Assembly: GCA_016869975.1 (NCBI GenBank)
Contig: VGCZ01000031.1
Span: forward strand, 1-59,786
Source: Alphaproteobacteria bacterium
GTDB lineage: Bacteria > Pseudomonadota > Alphaproteobacteria > Reyranellales > Reyranellaceae
Reading direction: 5' to 3'
DNA: 59,786 nucleotides
Part shown: piece by piece, positions 17,088-28,120 of the stretch
Layout: each line of letters begins with the position of its first letter
Numbering within the stretch: the first letter of the stretch is position 1
The notes under the pieces: generated by a model
Database searches by the model: none
Seen by the model: only the letters and a program-made list of their open reading frames with translations
Told to the model about the DNA's origin: nothing
Translations under genes and position numbers: made by a program

Positions 17088-18767
17088 ATGGCCACCTACA
17101 CCTATCCTAGATACGCCTATGTCCCGCCGCCCGAGCTGGTGCTGAAGCCAGGCGGGCCGCAGACCGCGCCGGTGCTGATCGTCGGCGCCGGGCTGGTCGG
17201 GCTGACGCTCGCGCTCGATCTGGCGCTCAAGGGCATCCCAGTGACCGTGCTTGACGAGGATGACACGGTCAGCATCGGCAGCCGCTCGATCTGCCAGGCC
17301 AAGCGCACCCTTGAGATCTGGCACCGGCTGGGCGTCGCCGATCGCATGGTGGCCAAGGGCGTGACCTGGGACCAGGGCGAGGTGCTGCTGGGCGACGAAC
17401 CGTTGTACCGCTTCGACCTGCAGCCCGAGCCGGGTCATCGCTTCCCGGCCTTCATCAACCTGCAGCAATACTACTGCGAGCAGTACCTGGTGGAGCGCTG
17501 CATCGCCGAGGACAAGGTCGATCTGCGCTTCCTCAGCAAGGTGGTCGGCGTGCGGCCGGGCGACGAGTATGTCGAGGTCGATGTGCAAACGCCCGACGGC
17601 GTCTACCAGATACGCGGCCAATGGCTGGTGGCCTGTGACGGCGTGCGCAGCCCAGTGCGCACCATGCTGGGCCTGCCGTACGAGGGCGAGGTGTTCGACG
17701 ACCAGTTCCTGATCGCCGATATCCGCATGACCGCTGACCTGCCGAACATCCGCCGCTACTGGTTCTATCCGCCGTTCCATCCCACCGACTCGGTGCTGCT
17801 GCATCGCCAGGCCGACAACGTGCTGCGCGTCGACTTCCAGCTCGGCCGCGACGCCGACGCCGAGGAGGAGAAGAAGCCCGCAAACATCGATCGGCGCCTG
17901 CGCATGATGTTCGGCCCCGACGCGCGCTGGGAGCACGAGTGGAGCAGCGTCTACAAGTTCAGCTGCCGCGCCATGCCGCGCTTCGTGAACGGTCGCGTGA
18001 TCTTCGCCGGCGACGCCGCGCATGTCGTCTCGCCCTTCGGCGCGCGCGGCGGCAATTCCGGCGTCGAGGACGCCGACAATCTCGGCTGGAAGCTGGCGCT
18101 GCTGATCGAGGGCCGGGCCTCGGCCTCGCTGCTCGCCAGCTACGACAAGGAGCGCGGTGCCGCGGCGCGGGAGAATATCCGCCAGTCGACGCGCAGCACC
18201 GACTTCATCACGCCGAAATTCCCCGCCGCGCGCCTGTTGCGCGACGCGGCGCTGTCGCTGGCGCGCGACTTTCCCTTCGCCCGCGCGATGGTCAATAGCG
18301 GGCGCCTGTCGCGGCCGGTCGCCTACGCCGAATCGCCGATCAGCTCGCCCGACGACATCATGGCGACCTGGGACGTGGCGGCGCCCGCACCCGGCATGCC
18401 GCTGCCCGACGCGCCCCTGCTCGACGCGACACGGGGCGAAGTCTGGCTGACCGAGGCCGTTGCCGGCCGCTTCGCGGTGCTGAGTTTCGCCGAGCGCGCG
18501 TCCTCGCTCGACGGCGCCATGGCGCGCGCGATCGTCGACATGGCCGACGACATCCCGGGCTTCCGGCCGATCCTGATCACGCGCGATCGCTCGGGCGCGC
18601 CGGATGGCTGGACGACGGTGATCGACAAATCCGGCCTCGCCGCGCGCCGCTGCGACGCGCGCGACGGCACGACCTATCTCGTCCGGCCCGACCAGTACGT
18701 CGCCGCGCGCGCGCGCCGGCTTCACGATTCATGGGTTTTGGCCGCCTTGAAGCGAGCGACGTCATGA
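17088..18767 (+). CDS. FAD-dependent aromatic monooxygenase-like oxidoreductase
   Basis: A 559-residue class A flavoprotein monooxygenase of the phenol hydroxylase / 3-(3-hydroxyphenyl)propionate hydroxylase type. FAD-binding features are GAGLVG (33-38), the DG motif CDGVRSPVR, and the GD motif FAGDAAHVVSPFGARG followed by GVEDADNLGWKLALL. These enzymes use NAD(P)H and O2 to hydroxylate aromatic rings; the substrate here is unknown. The C-terminal ~110 residues form the thioredoxin-like tail seen in the family. The stop overlaps the next start (ATGA), implying coupled translation with the DUF2783 gene. Confidence 0.87.
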   Translation: MATYTYPRYAYVPPPELVLKPGGPQTAPVLIVGAGLVGLTLALDLALKGIPVTVLDEDDTVSIGSRSICQAKRTLEIWHRLGVADRMVAKGVTWDQGEVLLGDEPLYRFDLQPEPGHRFPAFINLQQYYCEQYLVERCIAEDKVDLRFLSKVVGVRPGDEYVEVDVQTPDGVYQIRGQWLVACDGVRSPVRTMLGLPYEGEVFDDQFLIADIRMTADLPNIRRYWFYPPFHPTDSVLLHRQADNVLRVDFQLGRDADAEEEKKPANIDRRLRMMFGPDARWEHEWSSVYKFSCRAMPRFVNGRVIFAGDAAHVVSPFGARGGNSGVEDADNLGWKLALLIEGRASASLLASYDKERGAAARENIRQSTRSTDFITPKFPAARLLRDAALSLARDFPFARAMVNSGRLSRPVAYAESPISSPDDIMATWDVAAPAPGMPLPDAPLLDATRGEVWLTEAVAGRFAVLSFAERASSLDGAMARAIVDMADDIPGFRPILITRDRSGAPDGWTTVIDKSGLAARRCDARDGTTYLVRPDQYVAARARRLHDSWVLAALKRATS

Positions 18768-18964
18768 GCACCTTGAAGAGCGATCTCAACCTCGCGAGTC
18801 CCGACGACATCTACAATCTGATCGTCGACGCGCACAAAAGCCTGTCGCGCGAGCAGAGCGAGAAGCTCAACGCCGCGCTGGTGCTGCTGCTCGCCAACCA
18901 TGTCGGCGACGAGGCGGTGATCCGCGCGGCGGTGGCGGCGGCGCGCAAGAGCCTCAGCGCCTGA
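18764..18964 (+). CDS. DUF2783 domain-containing small protein
   Basis: A 66-residue helical protein beginning MSTLKSDLNLASPDDIY, matching the DUF2783 pattern (acidic N-terminus, then AHKSLSREQSEKLNAAL and LLLANHVGD). No function is established. The ATG at 18764 overlaps the monooxygenase stop by four bases (ATGA), so I prefer it to the in-frame ATG at 18731. Tight coupling suggests a subunit or accessory of the flavoenzyme; this is inference from context. Confidence 0.8.
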   Translation: MSTLKSDLNLASPDDIYNLIVDAHKSLSREQSEKLNAALVLLLANHVGDEAVIRAAVAAARKSLSA

Positions 18965-19012
18965 CGCGGCCCAGCCAGTCCGCCGCGTAGTCGACCAGCG
19001 CGCGCTGGCACA

Positions 19013-19546
19013 TCAGCGCCTTGGGATGCCGATCAGTCGGCCGGATTTCGCCGGCTTGGGCAATTTGCCATGGGCTTCGGCCATCAGTGCCAGGCGCTCC
19101 TGCACGACCCGACGAAAGGGCGACGATTTCCGGGTCTTGGCGTCGATGTGCATGATCATCGACTCCTGGGTCGAGGCGAGGAAGCCTTCCTCGGCGTGAA
19201 ACATCTGATGGAACAGATGCAGGCGCTTGGCGTCGTGGTCGAGCAGCTGGGTGGTGAAGCGCAGCGGCGCGCCGCCCCTGAGCTCGCGGTCGTAGGTGAT
19301 GTGCGCCTCGAGCACGAAGGTCATGCCGAGTTTGTTGTCGATATAGCGCCGTCCCATGCCGATCTGGGTGTGGAAGGCGCCGGAGGCGTAGTCGAAGGCC
19401 TCCATGTAGCGCGCCATGTTCATGTGGCCGTTCCAGTCGACCCATTCGTCCTTGACCACCGCGCGATGGCGGTCGAGCGGCGCCGTGAGATCGAGCTCGG
19501 GCAGCGCGTAGGGCAGGGGCTCTTCGTTCAGCAGGGTGTCGGGCAT
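19013..19546 (-). CDS. Acyl-CoA thioesterase, hotdog fold (tandem copy 2)
   Basis: A 177-residue 4-hydroxybenzoyl-CoA-thioesterase-type hotdog protein. The DWNGHMN motif at 37-43 carries the family's active-site region, and the later EAHITYDRELRGG and LLDHDAKRLH strands match the fold. It begins two bases after the stop of its paralogue, so the two are translationally linked and probably form a related or heteromeric enzyme. Acyl-CoA hydrolysis is known for the family; the substrate is not visible. It is convergent with the DUF2783 gene. Confidence 0.82.
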   Translation of the reverse strand: MPDTLLNEEPLPYALPELDLTAPLDRHRAVVKDEWVDWNGHMNMARYMEAFDYASGAFHTQIGMGRRYIDNKLGMTFVLEAHITYDRELRGGAPLRFTTQLLDHDAKRLHLFHQMFHAEEGFLASTQESMIMHIDAKTRKSSPFRRVVQERLALMAEAHGKLPKPAKSGRLIGIPRR

Positions 19547-19548
19547 GG

Positions 19549-20061
19549 TCACTTCTTGCGGATGGCGATGACGCGGCCGGCCTGTGGCGGCTTGGGCAAC
19601 CTGGCGTGGATGGGCGCGAGCGTGTCGAGTCGGCGCATGGTCTCGGCCGGCCACGGCGCGCCTCGGCGCGAGGCGAAGTCGATGTTCATCAGGATCAGCT
19701 CGTTGGTCGCCGCGAGGAAGCCCTCGTCGGCGTGGTACATGGCGTGGATGCAGTGCACGCGCTTGGCGTCGTGGTCGAGGATCTGCGTGGTGATGCGCAG
19801 CGGATCGCCCTCCTTGACCTCGCGGTCGTAGGTGGCGTGCGCCTCGAGCACGAAGGTCATGCCGATCTTGCGATGAGTGTACTCCCAGCCGACGCCGAAC
19901 TGGTTGCAGAACGTGTCGGTCGCCTTGTCGAAGGCGACGATGTAGTAGCCGACGTTCATGTGGCCGTTCCAGTCGATCCACTCCTTCAGCACGGTGGCGC
20001 GATGGCGGTCGAGCGGGGCGGCGAGGTCGAGCGGCTCGATGGGGTAGGGCAAATCCGTCAT
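19549..20061 (-). CDS. Acyl-CoA thioesterase, hotdog fold (tandem copy 1)
   Basis: A 170-residue hotdog-fold thioesterase, clearly paralogous to the downstream gene: both share APLDRHRA near residue 18, the DWNGHMN motif (30-36), a GMTFVLEAH strand and LDHDAKR. Divergence is substantial outside these blocks, so the duplication is not recent. It lies 28 bases downstream of an alpha/beta hydrolase in what looks like a four-gene minus-strand transcript starting with MmgE/PrpD. Substrate unknown. Confidence 0.82.
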   Translation of the reverse strand: MTDLPYPIEPLDLAAPLDRHRATVLKEWIDWNGHMNVGYYIVAFDKATDTFCNQFGVGWEYTHRKIGMTFVLEAHATYDREVKEGDPLRITTQILDHDAKRVHCIHAMYHADEGFLAATNELILMNIDFASRRGAPWPAETMRRLDTLAPIHARLPKPPQAGRVIAIRKK

Positions 20062-20089
20062 GGCGCGGACCTTAGCGAAGCGGGATCGG

Positions 20090-20803
20090 TTATGGAATCG
20101 CCAGTAGCTCGTCCGCCACCAGGTCGGGCGCGGAGAGGATGCAGTTGTGGCCGGCCTCGATCGCGCGGAAGCGCACGCCGGGTGTGGCCTGCGCGCGCTC
20201 GTGGCTGCCGGCGGAGACCGGATAGCGCGGCTTGACGCAGGCGATGTAGGTGATCGGCAGCCCGTTGCCCGGGCCGTGGGCGATGCGCACCGGCTCGGTG
20301 TAGCAGCGGACCGGATGCGGCGTCAGGCGTTCGTGCGTCCATCGCGCCAGATCGGGATCGTCGATGATCAGGCTGGTCACCGGCGCGAAGGGCAGCACAT
20401 CCGTGCCGTTGACCTGGTAGATCATGGTCTGGCGCTTGGCCGCGATGCGCTCGGGGATGCGGCCGAAGATCGACTGGCCGTCGCGCGCGATGCCGCCGTC
20501 GATGATCACCAGATGTGCCACGCGCGAGGGATCGCGATCGACCACGATCTGCGCGATCAGGCTGCCGAAGCTGTGGCCGACCAGCACCACGTCGCTGAGA
20601 TCGTTGTCGCGCAGGCAGGAAAGCGCGTCCTCGGCGCAGCTCTCGTTGCCGATGTCGGGCGACAGCTCTGAAGCGCGCTCAGCCACGCCGCGGAAGCTCG
20701 GCGTGTGCACGATATGGCCGGCCGCGCGCAGCTTCTCGGCGACGAATTGCCAGGTCCAGCCGCCCATCCAGGCGCCGGAGAGGCAGACGAAGGTACGACT
20801 CAC
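20090..20803 (-). CDS. Alpha/beta hydrolase
   Basis: A 237-residue alpha/beta-fold hydrolase of the EstC/salicylate-esterase-like branch. The nucleophile elbow is GHSFGS with Ser78; the catalytic His is in EAGHNCILSAPD near residue 219. The start is GTG at 20803, 10 bases after the MmgE/PrpD stop; no strong ribosome binding site is present, consistent with coupling to the upstream gene. No signal peptide. Ester or thioester substrate undetermined. Confidence 0.82.
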   Translation of the reverse strand: MSRTFVCLSGAWMGGWTWQFVAEKLRAAGHIVHTPSFRGVAERASELSPDIGNESCAEDALSCLRDNDLSDVVLVGHSFGSLIAQIVVDRDPSRVAHLVIIDGGIARDGQSIFGRIPERIAAKRQTMIYQVNGTDVLPFAPVTSLIIDDPDLARWTHERLTPHPVRCYTEPVRIAHGPGNGLPITYIACVKPRYPVSAGSHERAQATPGVRFRAIEAGHNCILSAPDLVADELLAIP

Positions 20804-20813
20804 GGCGTGCGGA

Positions 20814-22166
20814 TCAGTTCTTCACCGTGAGCTTCATCACCTCGCCGATGTCCTCGACGCTGTCGAGGTCGCGGCAGAGCCGGGTGAGCTGGCTGGTGCG
20901 CGCCTCGCCGAGGATCGGCGTGACCAGGGCGCGGAACTTGGACTCCAGCTTGGCCCATTGCGCGTCGAGGTCGGTCATCGGGATGCCGACATCGGTGGTC
21001 TCGCTGAGCTCGCGGCCGTCGCGCAATCTCACCACGACCTCGGCGGCGCTGTTGTGATCGTGGTGGCGCGTCTCGACCACGACCTTGTCGCGCAGCGCCA
21101 CCAGGTCCGGTTCGCGCGTCAGCGCGTCGGTGTAGACGGCGTCGTTCGAGGTGTCGCGGCCGGCCAGCGCCATCGCCGCGGTGAAGCGCAGCGAGAACTT
21201 GATCTCCAGCCCGGTCTTCGGCTCGGCGATGTTGCACACCTTGAGGTGGCCGGGATCGACCCGCAAGGTCACCCGCTCGATGTCGTCGCCCTTGAGCTTG
21301 TGGCGCTCCTTCAGCGTCTTCACCGCTTCGATGCTGGAATGAGTCATGTAGCAGGCGGCGTGGTACTTGAAGACGGTATCCGTCGTGTGGAAGCCACCCG
21401 GCGGATCGGCCAGCGCCGCGTCGGGCGACGGCGTCGAGGAGGCGGTGGCGACGAAGCCCTGCGGCACGTCCAGCACCGAGGCGTTGGCGGTGAAGCCCTT
21501 CTGCGCCCAGCGCGCCGCCTGCAGCCCGTTCTGCGCCGCCTTGCCGGCGTGCAGCGGCTTGGTCATCGTGCCGAACATGCTCTTCAATCCGGCGGCCTGC
21601 GTGCCGGCGATGCCCATGGCCTGGCGCGTGCGCTCGATATCGAGGCCCAGCAGATTGGCGCAGGCCGCCGCCGCGCCGAAGGCGCCCAAGGTGCCGGTGT
21701 TGTGCCAGCCCTTGTCGTAGTGGCTCTTGCCCACCAGCTCGCCCAGCCGGCACTCCATCTCGACGCCGGCGACGATCGCGGTGATCAGGTCGCGGCCCGA
21801 CATCTTCCTGCTCTCGGCCAAGGCCAGCGCGGCGGGCGCCACCGGCACGGTGGGATGGCCGCCCATGGTCAGGTTGACGTCGTCGTAGTCGAGCGCGTGG
21901 CTCATCGCGCCGTTGATCAGCGCGGCGTTCGACAGCGACGTGCGCATGCCGCGGCCGATCACGGTGGCCTCGGCGCGCCCGCCGTCTTCCTCGGCGATGT
22001 CGCTCAATATGTCCGACAGCGGCTCGTCCATGCCCGACAAGGTCACGCCGAGGAAATCGAGCAGGCACTGCTTGGCCACCGTGCGGGCCTGCGGCGTCAG
22101 ATGCTGGAAGCGCAACGCGGCGGCCTTCTCGGCCAGCGCCGCCGTGACATTCGCGGCCTCGGTCAT
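20814..22166 (-). CDS. MmgE/PrpD family protein
   Basis: A 450-residue protein of the MmgE/PrpD family, which includes 2-methylcitrate dehydratase and cis-aconitate decarboxylase. Family signatures are the N-terminal ALRFQHLTPQ / LLDFLGVTLSG region, the HALDYDDVNLTMGGHP block with its active-site Asp and His, and GVEMECRLGELVG. The start at 22166 has a near-perfect ribosome binding site (GGGAGGAACCACC-ATG), overriding the longer frame to 22331. It heads a minus-strand run with an alpha/beta hydrolase and two thioesterases. There is no propionate-cycle partner nearby, so methylcitrate dehydration is only one option. Confidence 0.87.
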   Translation of the reverse strand: MTEAANVTAALAEKAAALRFQHLTPQARTVAKQCLLDFLGVTLSGMDEPLSDILSDIAEEDGGRAEATVIGRGMRTSLSNAALINGAMSHALDYDDVNLTMGGHPTVPVAPAALALAESRKMSGRDLITAIVAGVEMECRLGELVGKSHYDKGWHNTGTLGAFGAAAACANLLGLDIERTRQAMGIAGTQAAGLKSMFGTMTKPLHAGKAAQNGLQAARWAQKGFTANASVLDVPQGFVATASSTPSPDAALADPPGGFHTTDTVFKYHAACYMTHSSIEAVKTLKERHKLKGDDIERVTLRVDPGHLKVCNIAEPKTGLEIKFSLRFTAAMALAGRDTSNDAVYTDALTREPDLVALRDKVVVETRHHDHNSAAEVVVRLRDGRELSETTDVGIPMTDLDAQWAKLESKFRALVTPILGEARTSQLTRLCRDLDSVEDIGEVMKLTVKN

Positions 22167-22351
22167 GGTGGTTCCTCCCATCCAGTCTGTGGGCCGCATC
22201 GTGTCGCAGGGCGCGGCCCACGGCAACGGCCCACTCTTCCTTCCCCTGCCAGCGCGGGAAGCGTGTTCGTCCCGCATCGCGGAATCGTCGCATGGATGTT
22301 CGCGGCGTTTCATCGGATAGGGTGGGGTCATCGAACCCGATGGAGGCCGTC

Positions 22352-23377
22352 ATGGCTGAAATGAACCGCCGTGTGCTCCTGAAGTCCCGGCCGCAGGGCG
22401 AGCCGGTGCCCGCGAACTTCGAGGTCGCCAACGCGCCGCTGCCGGAGCCGGGCGAGGGTGAGTACCTGTCGCGCACCATCTGGCTGTCGCTCGATCCGTA
22501 CATGCGCGGGAGGATGTCGGAGGCCAAGGGCTATGCCGCCAATACCGGCCTGGGTGAACCCATCGTCGGCGGCACGGTCGGCCAGGTGATCAAGTCGCGC
22601 AACGCCAAGTTCAAGGAAGGCGATTTCGTCGGCGAGTACAGCGGCTGGCAGAGCCACGCCGTGTCCAATGGCGCCGGCGTGATGAAGCTTGATCCCAAGG
22701 CGGCCCCGCTCTCGACCGCGCTCTCGGTGCTGGGCATGCCGGGCATGACCGCGTGGTGGGGGCTAATGCATATCGGCCAGCCCAAGCCGGGCGAGACGGT
22801 CGTCGTCTCGGCGGCCTCGGGCGCGGTCGGCTCGATGGTCGGCCAGGTCGCCAAGATGAAGGGCTGCCGCGCCGTGGGTATCGCGGGTGGCAAGGACAAG
22901 TGCGACTACGTCGTGAAGGAACTGGGTTTCGACGCCTGCGTCGACTACAAGGCCGAGGCCGGCAATCTGTTCAAGGCGATCCGCGCGGCGTGCCCGAAGG
23001 GTATCGACGTCTACTTCGAGAATGTCGGCGGCGCGGTGCAGGCCGCGGTGATTCCGCAGCTCAACGACTTCGCGCGCGTGCCGCTATGCGGCCTGATCTC
23101 GTCCTACAACGAGATGCAGATGAATCCCGGGCCGGACTGGCGGATGTTGCTGATCAAGCGCGTGCTGGTGAAGGGCTTCATCGTCAGCGACCATTTCGGC
23201 CAAATGCCGGAGTTCTGGCAGGAAGTGCCGCCGGCGGTGAAGGCCGGCAAGATCAAGTACCGCGAGGACATCGTGAAGGGCCTCGACGCCGCGCCCGAAG
23301 CCTTCATCGGCCTGCTCAAGGGCCGCAACTTCGGCAAGCTGCTGGTGCAGGTGTCGGACGATCCGACCAGGAATTAA
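22352..23377 (+). CDS. NADP-dependent oxidoreductase, MDR family (zinc-free)
   Basis: A 341-residue medium-chain reductase of the leukotriene B4 dehydrogenase / 2-alkenal reductase (PTGR, YncB-like) type, which reduces activated C=C bonds with NADPH. It lacks the zinc cysteines of alcohol dehydrogenases and has the LDPYMRGRM motif, the nucleotide-binding SAASGAVGSMVGQ stretch, and YFENVGG. Start 22352 follows GGAGG by six bases. It is divergent from MmgE/PrpD, sharing a 185-base promoter gap, and is followed by a large inverted repeat that may stop transcription. Confidence 0.9.
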   Translation: MAEMNRRVLLKSRPQGEPVPANFEVANAPLPEPGEGEYLSRTIWLSLDPYMRGRMSEAKGYAANTGLGEPIVGGTVGQVIKSRNAKFKEGDFVGEYSGWQSHAVSNGAGVMKLDPKAAPLSTALSVLGMPGMTAWWGLMHIGQPKPGETVVVSAASGAVGSMVGQVAKMKGCRAVGIAGGKDKCDYVVKELGFDACVDYKAEAGNLFKAIRAACPKGIDVYFENVGGAVQAAVIPQLNDFARVPLCGLISSYNEMQMNPGPDWRMLLIKRVLVKGFIVSDHFGQMPEFWQEVPPAVKAGKIKYREDIVKGLDAAPEAFIGLLKGRNFGKLLVQVSDDPTRN

Positions 23378-23383
23378 CTCCCT

Positions 23384-23446
23384 GTCATCCCGAGCGTAGC
23401 GAGGGATCTAGGCCGCAACTAGATCCCTTGCTGCGCTCGGGATGAC
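23384..23446. repeat. Dispersed inverted repeat, family B
   Basis: Starts GTCATCCCGAGCGTAGCGAG and ends with the near-complement CGCTCGGGATGAC, with inner arms GGGATCTA/TAGATCCC. It begins seven bases after the oxidoreductase stop. The same GTCATCCCGAGCGNAGCGAGGGATCT unit recurs at 25379 and 35197, with diverged copies at 29193 and 59620. Confidence 0.9.
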
Positions 23447-23473
23447 GGATTGCGTGAAGGACAGCACAGAGTC

Positions 23474-24298
23474 ATGAGCGAGAAGAAAGCACCGTCGACG
23501 CCGTTGCCCGCCACCACGGTGCTGCTGGTGCGGCCGAAGGTCAGGGGCGACGCCAATTCGCCGCTCGAGGTCTTCATGGTGGTGCGCCATCACAAGATCG
23601 ATTCGTTTTCCGGCGCGCTGGTGTTTCCCGGCGGCAAGCTGGAGGACGCCGACGCCGATCCGCGCCTGCGTGCGCGCTGCGCCGGCGCCGAGGGCATCGC
23701 CGATGCCGAGCTCGCCTTCCGCGTCGCCGGCATCCGCGAGGCCTTCGAGGAATGCGGCATCCTGCTGGCGATGAAGCGCGGCGCCTCGGCTTTGATCGGC
23801 GCCGCCGAGCTCAAGCCGATCGAGGATCGCTGGCGCGACAAGCTCGCCCAGGACGAGGCCAGCATCGTCGACATGGTCGAGGCCGAGGACCTCGTGCTCG
23901 CGGTCGATCGCATGACGCCCTTCGCGCACTGGATCACGCCGGCCATGGTGCCCAAGCGCTTCGACACCTGGTTCTTCGTCGCCGCCGCGCCGGTCGACCA
24001 GGTGGCGCTGCACGACGGCTCGGAGTCGGTCGACTCCGTGTGGATCGAGCCCAGGGTCGCGGTCGCCGATGCCGACGCCGGCAAGCGCACCATGGTGTTC
24101 CCGACGCGGCAGAACACGCTGATGCTGGGCGAGGCGAAGACGGTGACCGAGGCGATCGCCCAAGCCAAGGCGCGACGCATCGTCGACGTGCTGCCCTGGC
24201 TGAAGACCGAGGCCGACGGCTCTGTCTGGCTCAACATCCCGCCCGACGCCGGCTACCCCATCCACCGCGTGCCGCGCGAGAAGATGGCGAGCGGTTGA
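23474..24298 (+). CDS. NUDIX hydrolase, NUDT19-like
   Basis: A 274-residue NUDIX hydrolase. The motif is split: [13 protein letters not shown] begins the box and [12 protein letters not shown] completes the REUXEExGU part about 37 residues later, an interruption like that of mammalian NUDT19/RP2p. NUDT19 hydrolyses CoA and CoA esters to phosphopantetheine products; transfer of that activity here is inference, though the neighbourhood has thioesterases. The start at ATG 23474 is chosen over a TTG at 23450; the ribosome binding site is weak. Confidence 0.83.
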   Translation: MSEKKAPSTPLPATTVLLVRPKVRGDANSPLEVFMVVRHHKIDSFSGALVFPGGKLEDADADPRLRARCAGAEGIADAELAFRVAGIREAFEECGILLAMKRGASALIGAAELKPIEDRWRDKLAQDEASIVDMVEAEDLVLAVDRMTPFAHWITPAMVPKRFDTWFFVAAAPVDQVALHDGSESVDSVWIEPRVAVADADAGKRTMVFPTRQNTLMLGEAKTVTEAIAQAKARRIVDVLPWLKTEADGSVWLNIPPDAGYPIHRVPREKMASG

Positions 24299-24323
24299 TG
24301 TCATCATCGCTCATGGCGTTCTC

Positions 24324-24353
24324 CTCCCTCTCCCCGCTCGCGGGGAGAGGGAG
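24324..24353. repeat. Dispersed palindrome, family A
   Basis: Perfect 14-bp arms CTCCCTCTCCCCGC and complement around a TC loop, between the NUDIX gene and the AEC transporter gene. Confidence 0.92.
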
Positions 24354-24398
24354 TCATTGGTGATCGGCCTGCCCTGCGGGGGAAGGTAGTTCGCGACC

Positions 24399-25343
24399 AT
24401 GATCGCCGTGCTCGAGATTATCCTGCCGGTCGTGCTGCTGGGGCTGGCGGGGTTCGTGCTGGCGCGTTCGGCGCTGGTGAGCGAGGAGGCGGTGCGCGGG
24501 CTGGCCAACGTCACCTTCTACATCCTCTTCGCCGCGCTGCTGTTCCGCTCGATGTCAAAGGTGCGCATCGAGACGCTCGATCCCGCCATCCTGCTCGCCT
24601 TCTTTGGCGGCGTGGCCATCGTCTTTGGCGCGCTGATGCTGATCGGCCGCTTCATGCTCAAGATGAGTCTCGGCGACCAGGCGATCCTCGCGCTCTCCGG
24701 CTCGTTCTCCAACGGCGTCGGCCTGGGCATCCCGCTGGTCGCCCTGGCCTTCGGCGAGGCCGGCCTGGTGCCGCTGCTGATGATCATCAGCGTGCATTCG
24801 CTGGTCATGCTGACGCTCACCTGCTTCCTGATCGAGATCGACCGCCAGGATCGCGGCGGCATCGCACGCCGCATGGGTGCCGCCACGCTCACCATGTTCA
24901 AGCATCCGGTGCTGCCGGCGATCTTCGCCGGCCTCGCCTGGGGCGAGCTGACGCGCCGCGTGCCTGGCCTCGCGCTGCCCGAGGTGCTCGACAAGGCGCT
25001 GGCACTCGCCGCCCAGGCCGCCGCACCGGTGGGCCTGATCACCCTGGGCGCCTCGCTCGCGCATGTCGGCCTGCGCGGCCATTGGCGCGAGGGCGTGCTG
25101 ACCTCGACGGCCAAGCTGCTGGTGCTGCCGGTCGTGGTCTACCTGCTGGGCCGCTACGTCTTCCGGCTCGAGCCGCTGTGGCTCACCATCGCCGTGATCG
25201 ACGCCTGCATGCCGGCCGGCGCCAACGTCTACATGATCGCCCAGCGCTACGGCGTCGGCGTCGGCCGCGCGACCAACGCGGTGGTGCTGTCGACGGTGGC
25301 CAGCGTGGTCACGGTGAGCGTGGCGTTGGCGTTGTTGCGGTGA
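24399..25343 (+). CDS. AEC family transporter
   Basis: A 314-residue inner-membrane permease of the auxin efflux carrier (AEC) family, with about ten hydrophobic segments in two halves separated by a charged loop near residues 145-160 (IEIDRQDRGGIARR). Conserved points include SFSNGVGLGIP in the first half and PAGANVYMIAQRYG in the second. Bacterial members move small carboxylates such as malate or malonate; the name does not imply auxin. It is isolated by repeats on both sides. Confidence 0.88.
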   Translation: MIAVLEIILPVVLLGLAGFVLARSALVSEEAVRGLANVTFYILFAALLFRSMSKVRIETLDPAILLAFFGGVAIVFGALMLIGRFMLKMSLGDQAILALSGSFSNGVGLGIPLVALAFGEAGLVPLLMIISVHSLVMLTLTCFLIEIDRQDRGGIARRMGAATLTMFKHPVLPAIFAGLAWGELTRRVPGLALPEVLDKALALAAQAAAPVGLITLGASLAHVGLRGHWREGVLTSTAKLLVLPVVVYLLGRYVFRLEPLWLTIAVIDACMPAGANVYMIAQRYGVGVGRATNAVVLSTVASVVTVSVALALLR

Positions 25344-25378
25344 GCGGCATGGGGCGCGATCTGGTAGACTGACCACCT

Positions 25379-25467
25379 GTCATCCCGAGCGCAGCGAGGG
25401 ATCTCATTGGGACCGCCGGCGTCCTGCCGGCTCTTCTCATGATGCCGGCGGGACGCCAGCGGTCCCA
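25379..25467. repeat. Composite repeat: family B half-unit plus a second inverted repeat
   Basis: A family B half-unit (GTCATCCCGAGCGCAGCGAG, 25379-25398) is followed by a different inverted repeat: 24-base arms at 25408-25431 and 25444-25467, matching at 22 of 24 positions (TGGGACCGCCGGCGTCCTGC...). It fills the gap between the convergent AEC gene and metH and probably separates their transcripts. Confidence 0.88.
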
Positions 25468-25468
25468 G

Positions 25469-28119
<2,651 letters not shown>

Positions 28120-28120
<1 letters not shown>

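Noticed and set aside
13899-18725. A 1608-codon open frame on the minus strand
   Set aside because: It is antisense to the pseudoprotease-MBL-FAD cluster, whose five frames have recognisable domains and ribosome binding sites. The translation is His/Asp/Arg-rich low complexity, typical of the complement of GC-rich coding DNA.
24399-25343. AEC permease and GH3 enzyme as a bacterial auxin system
   Set aside because: The names come from plant relatives; the genes are 13 kb apart with no auxin biosynthesis genes nearby, and bacterial AEC proteins usually carry carboxylates.
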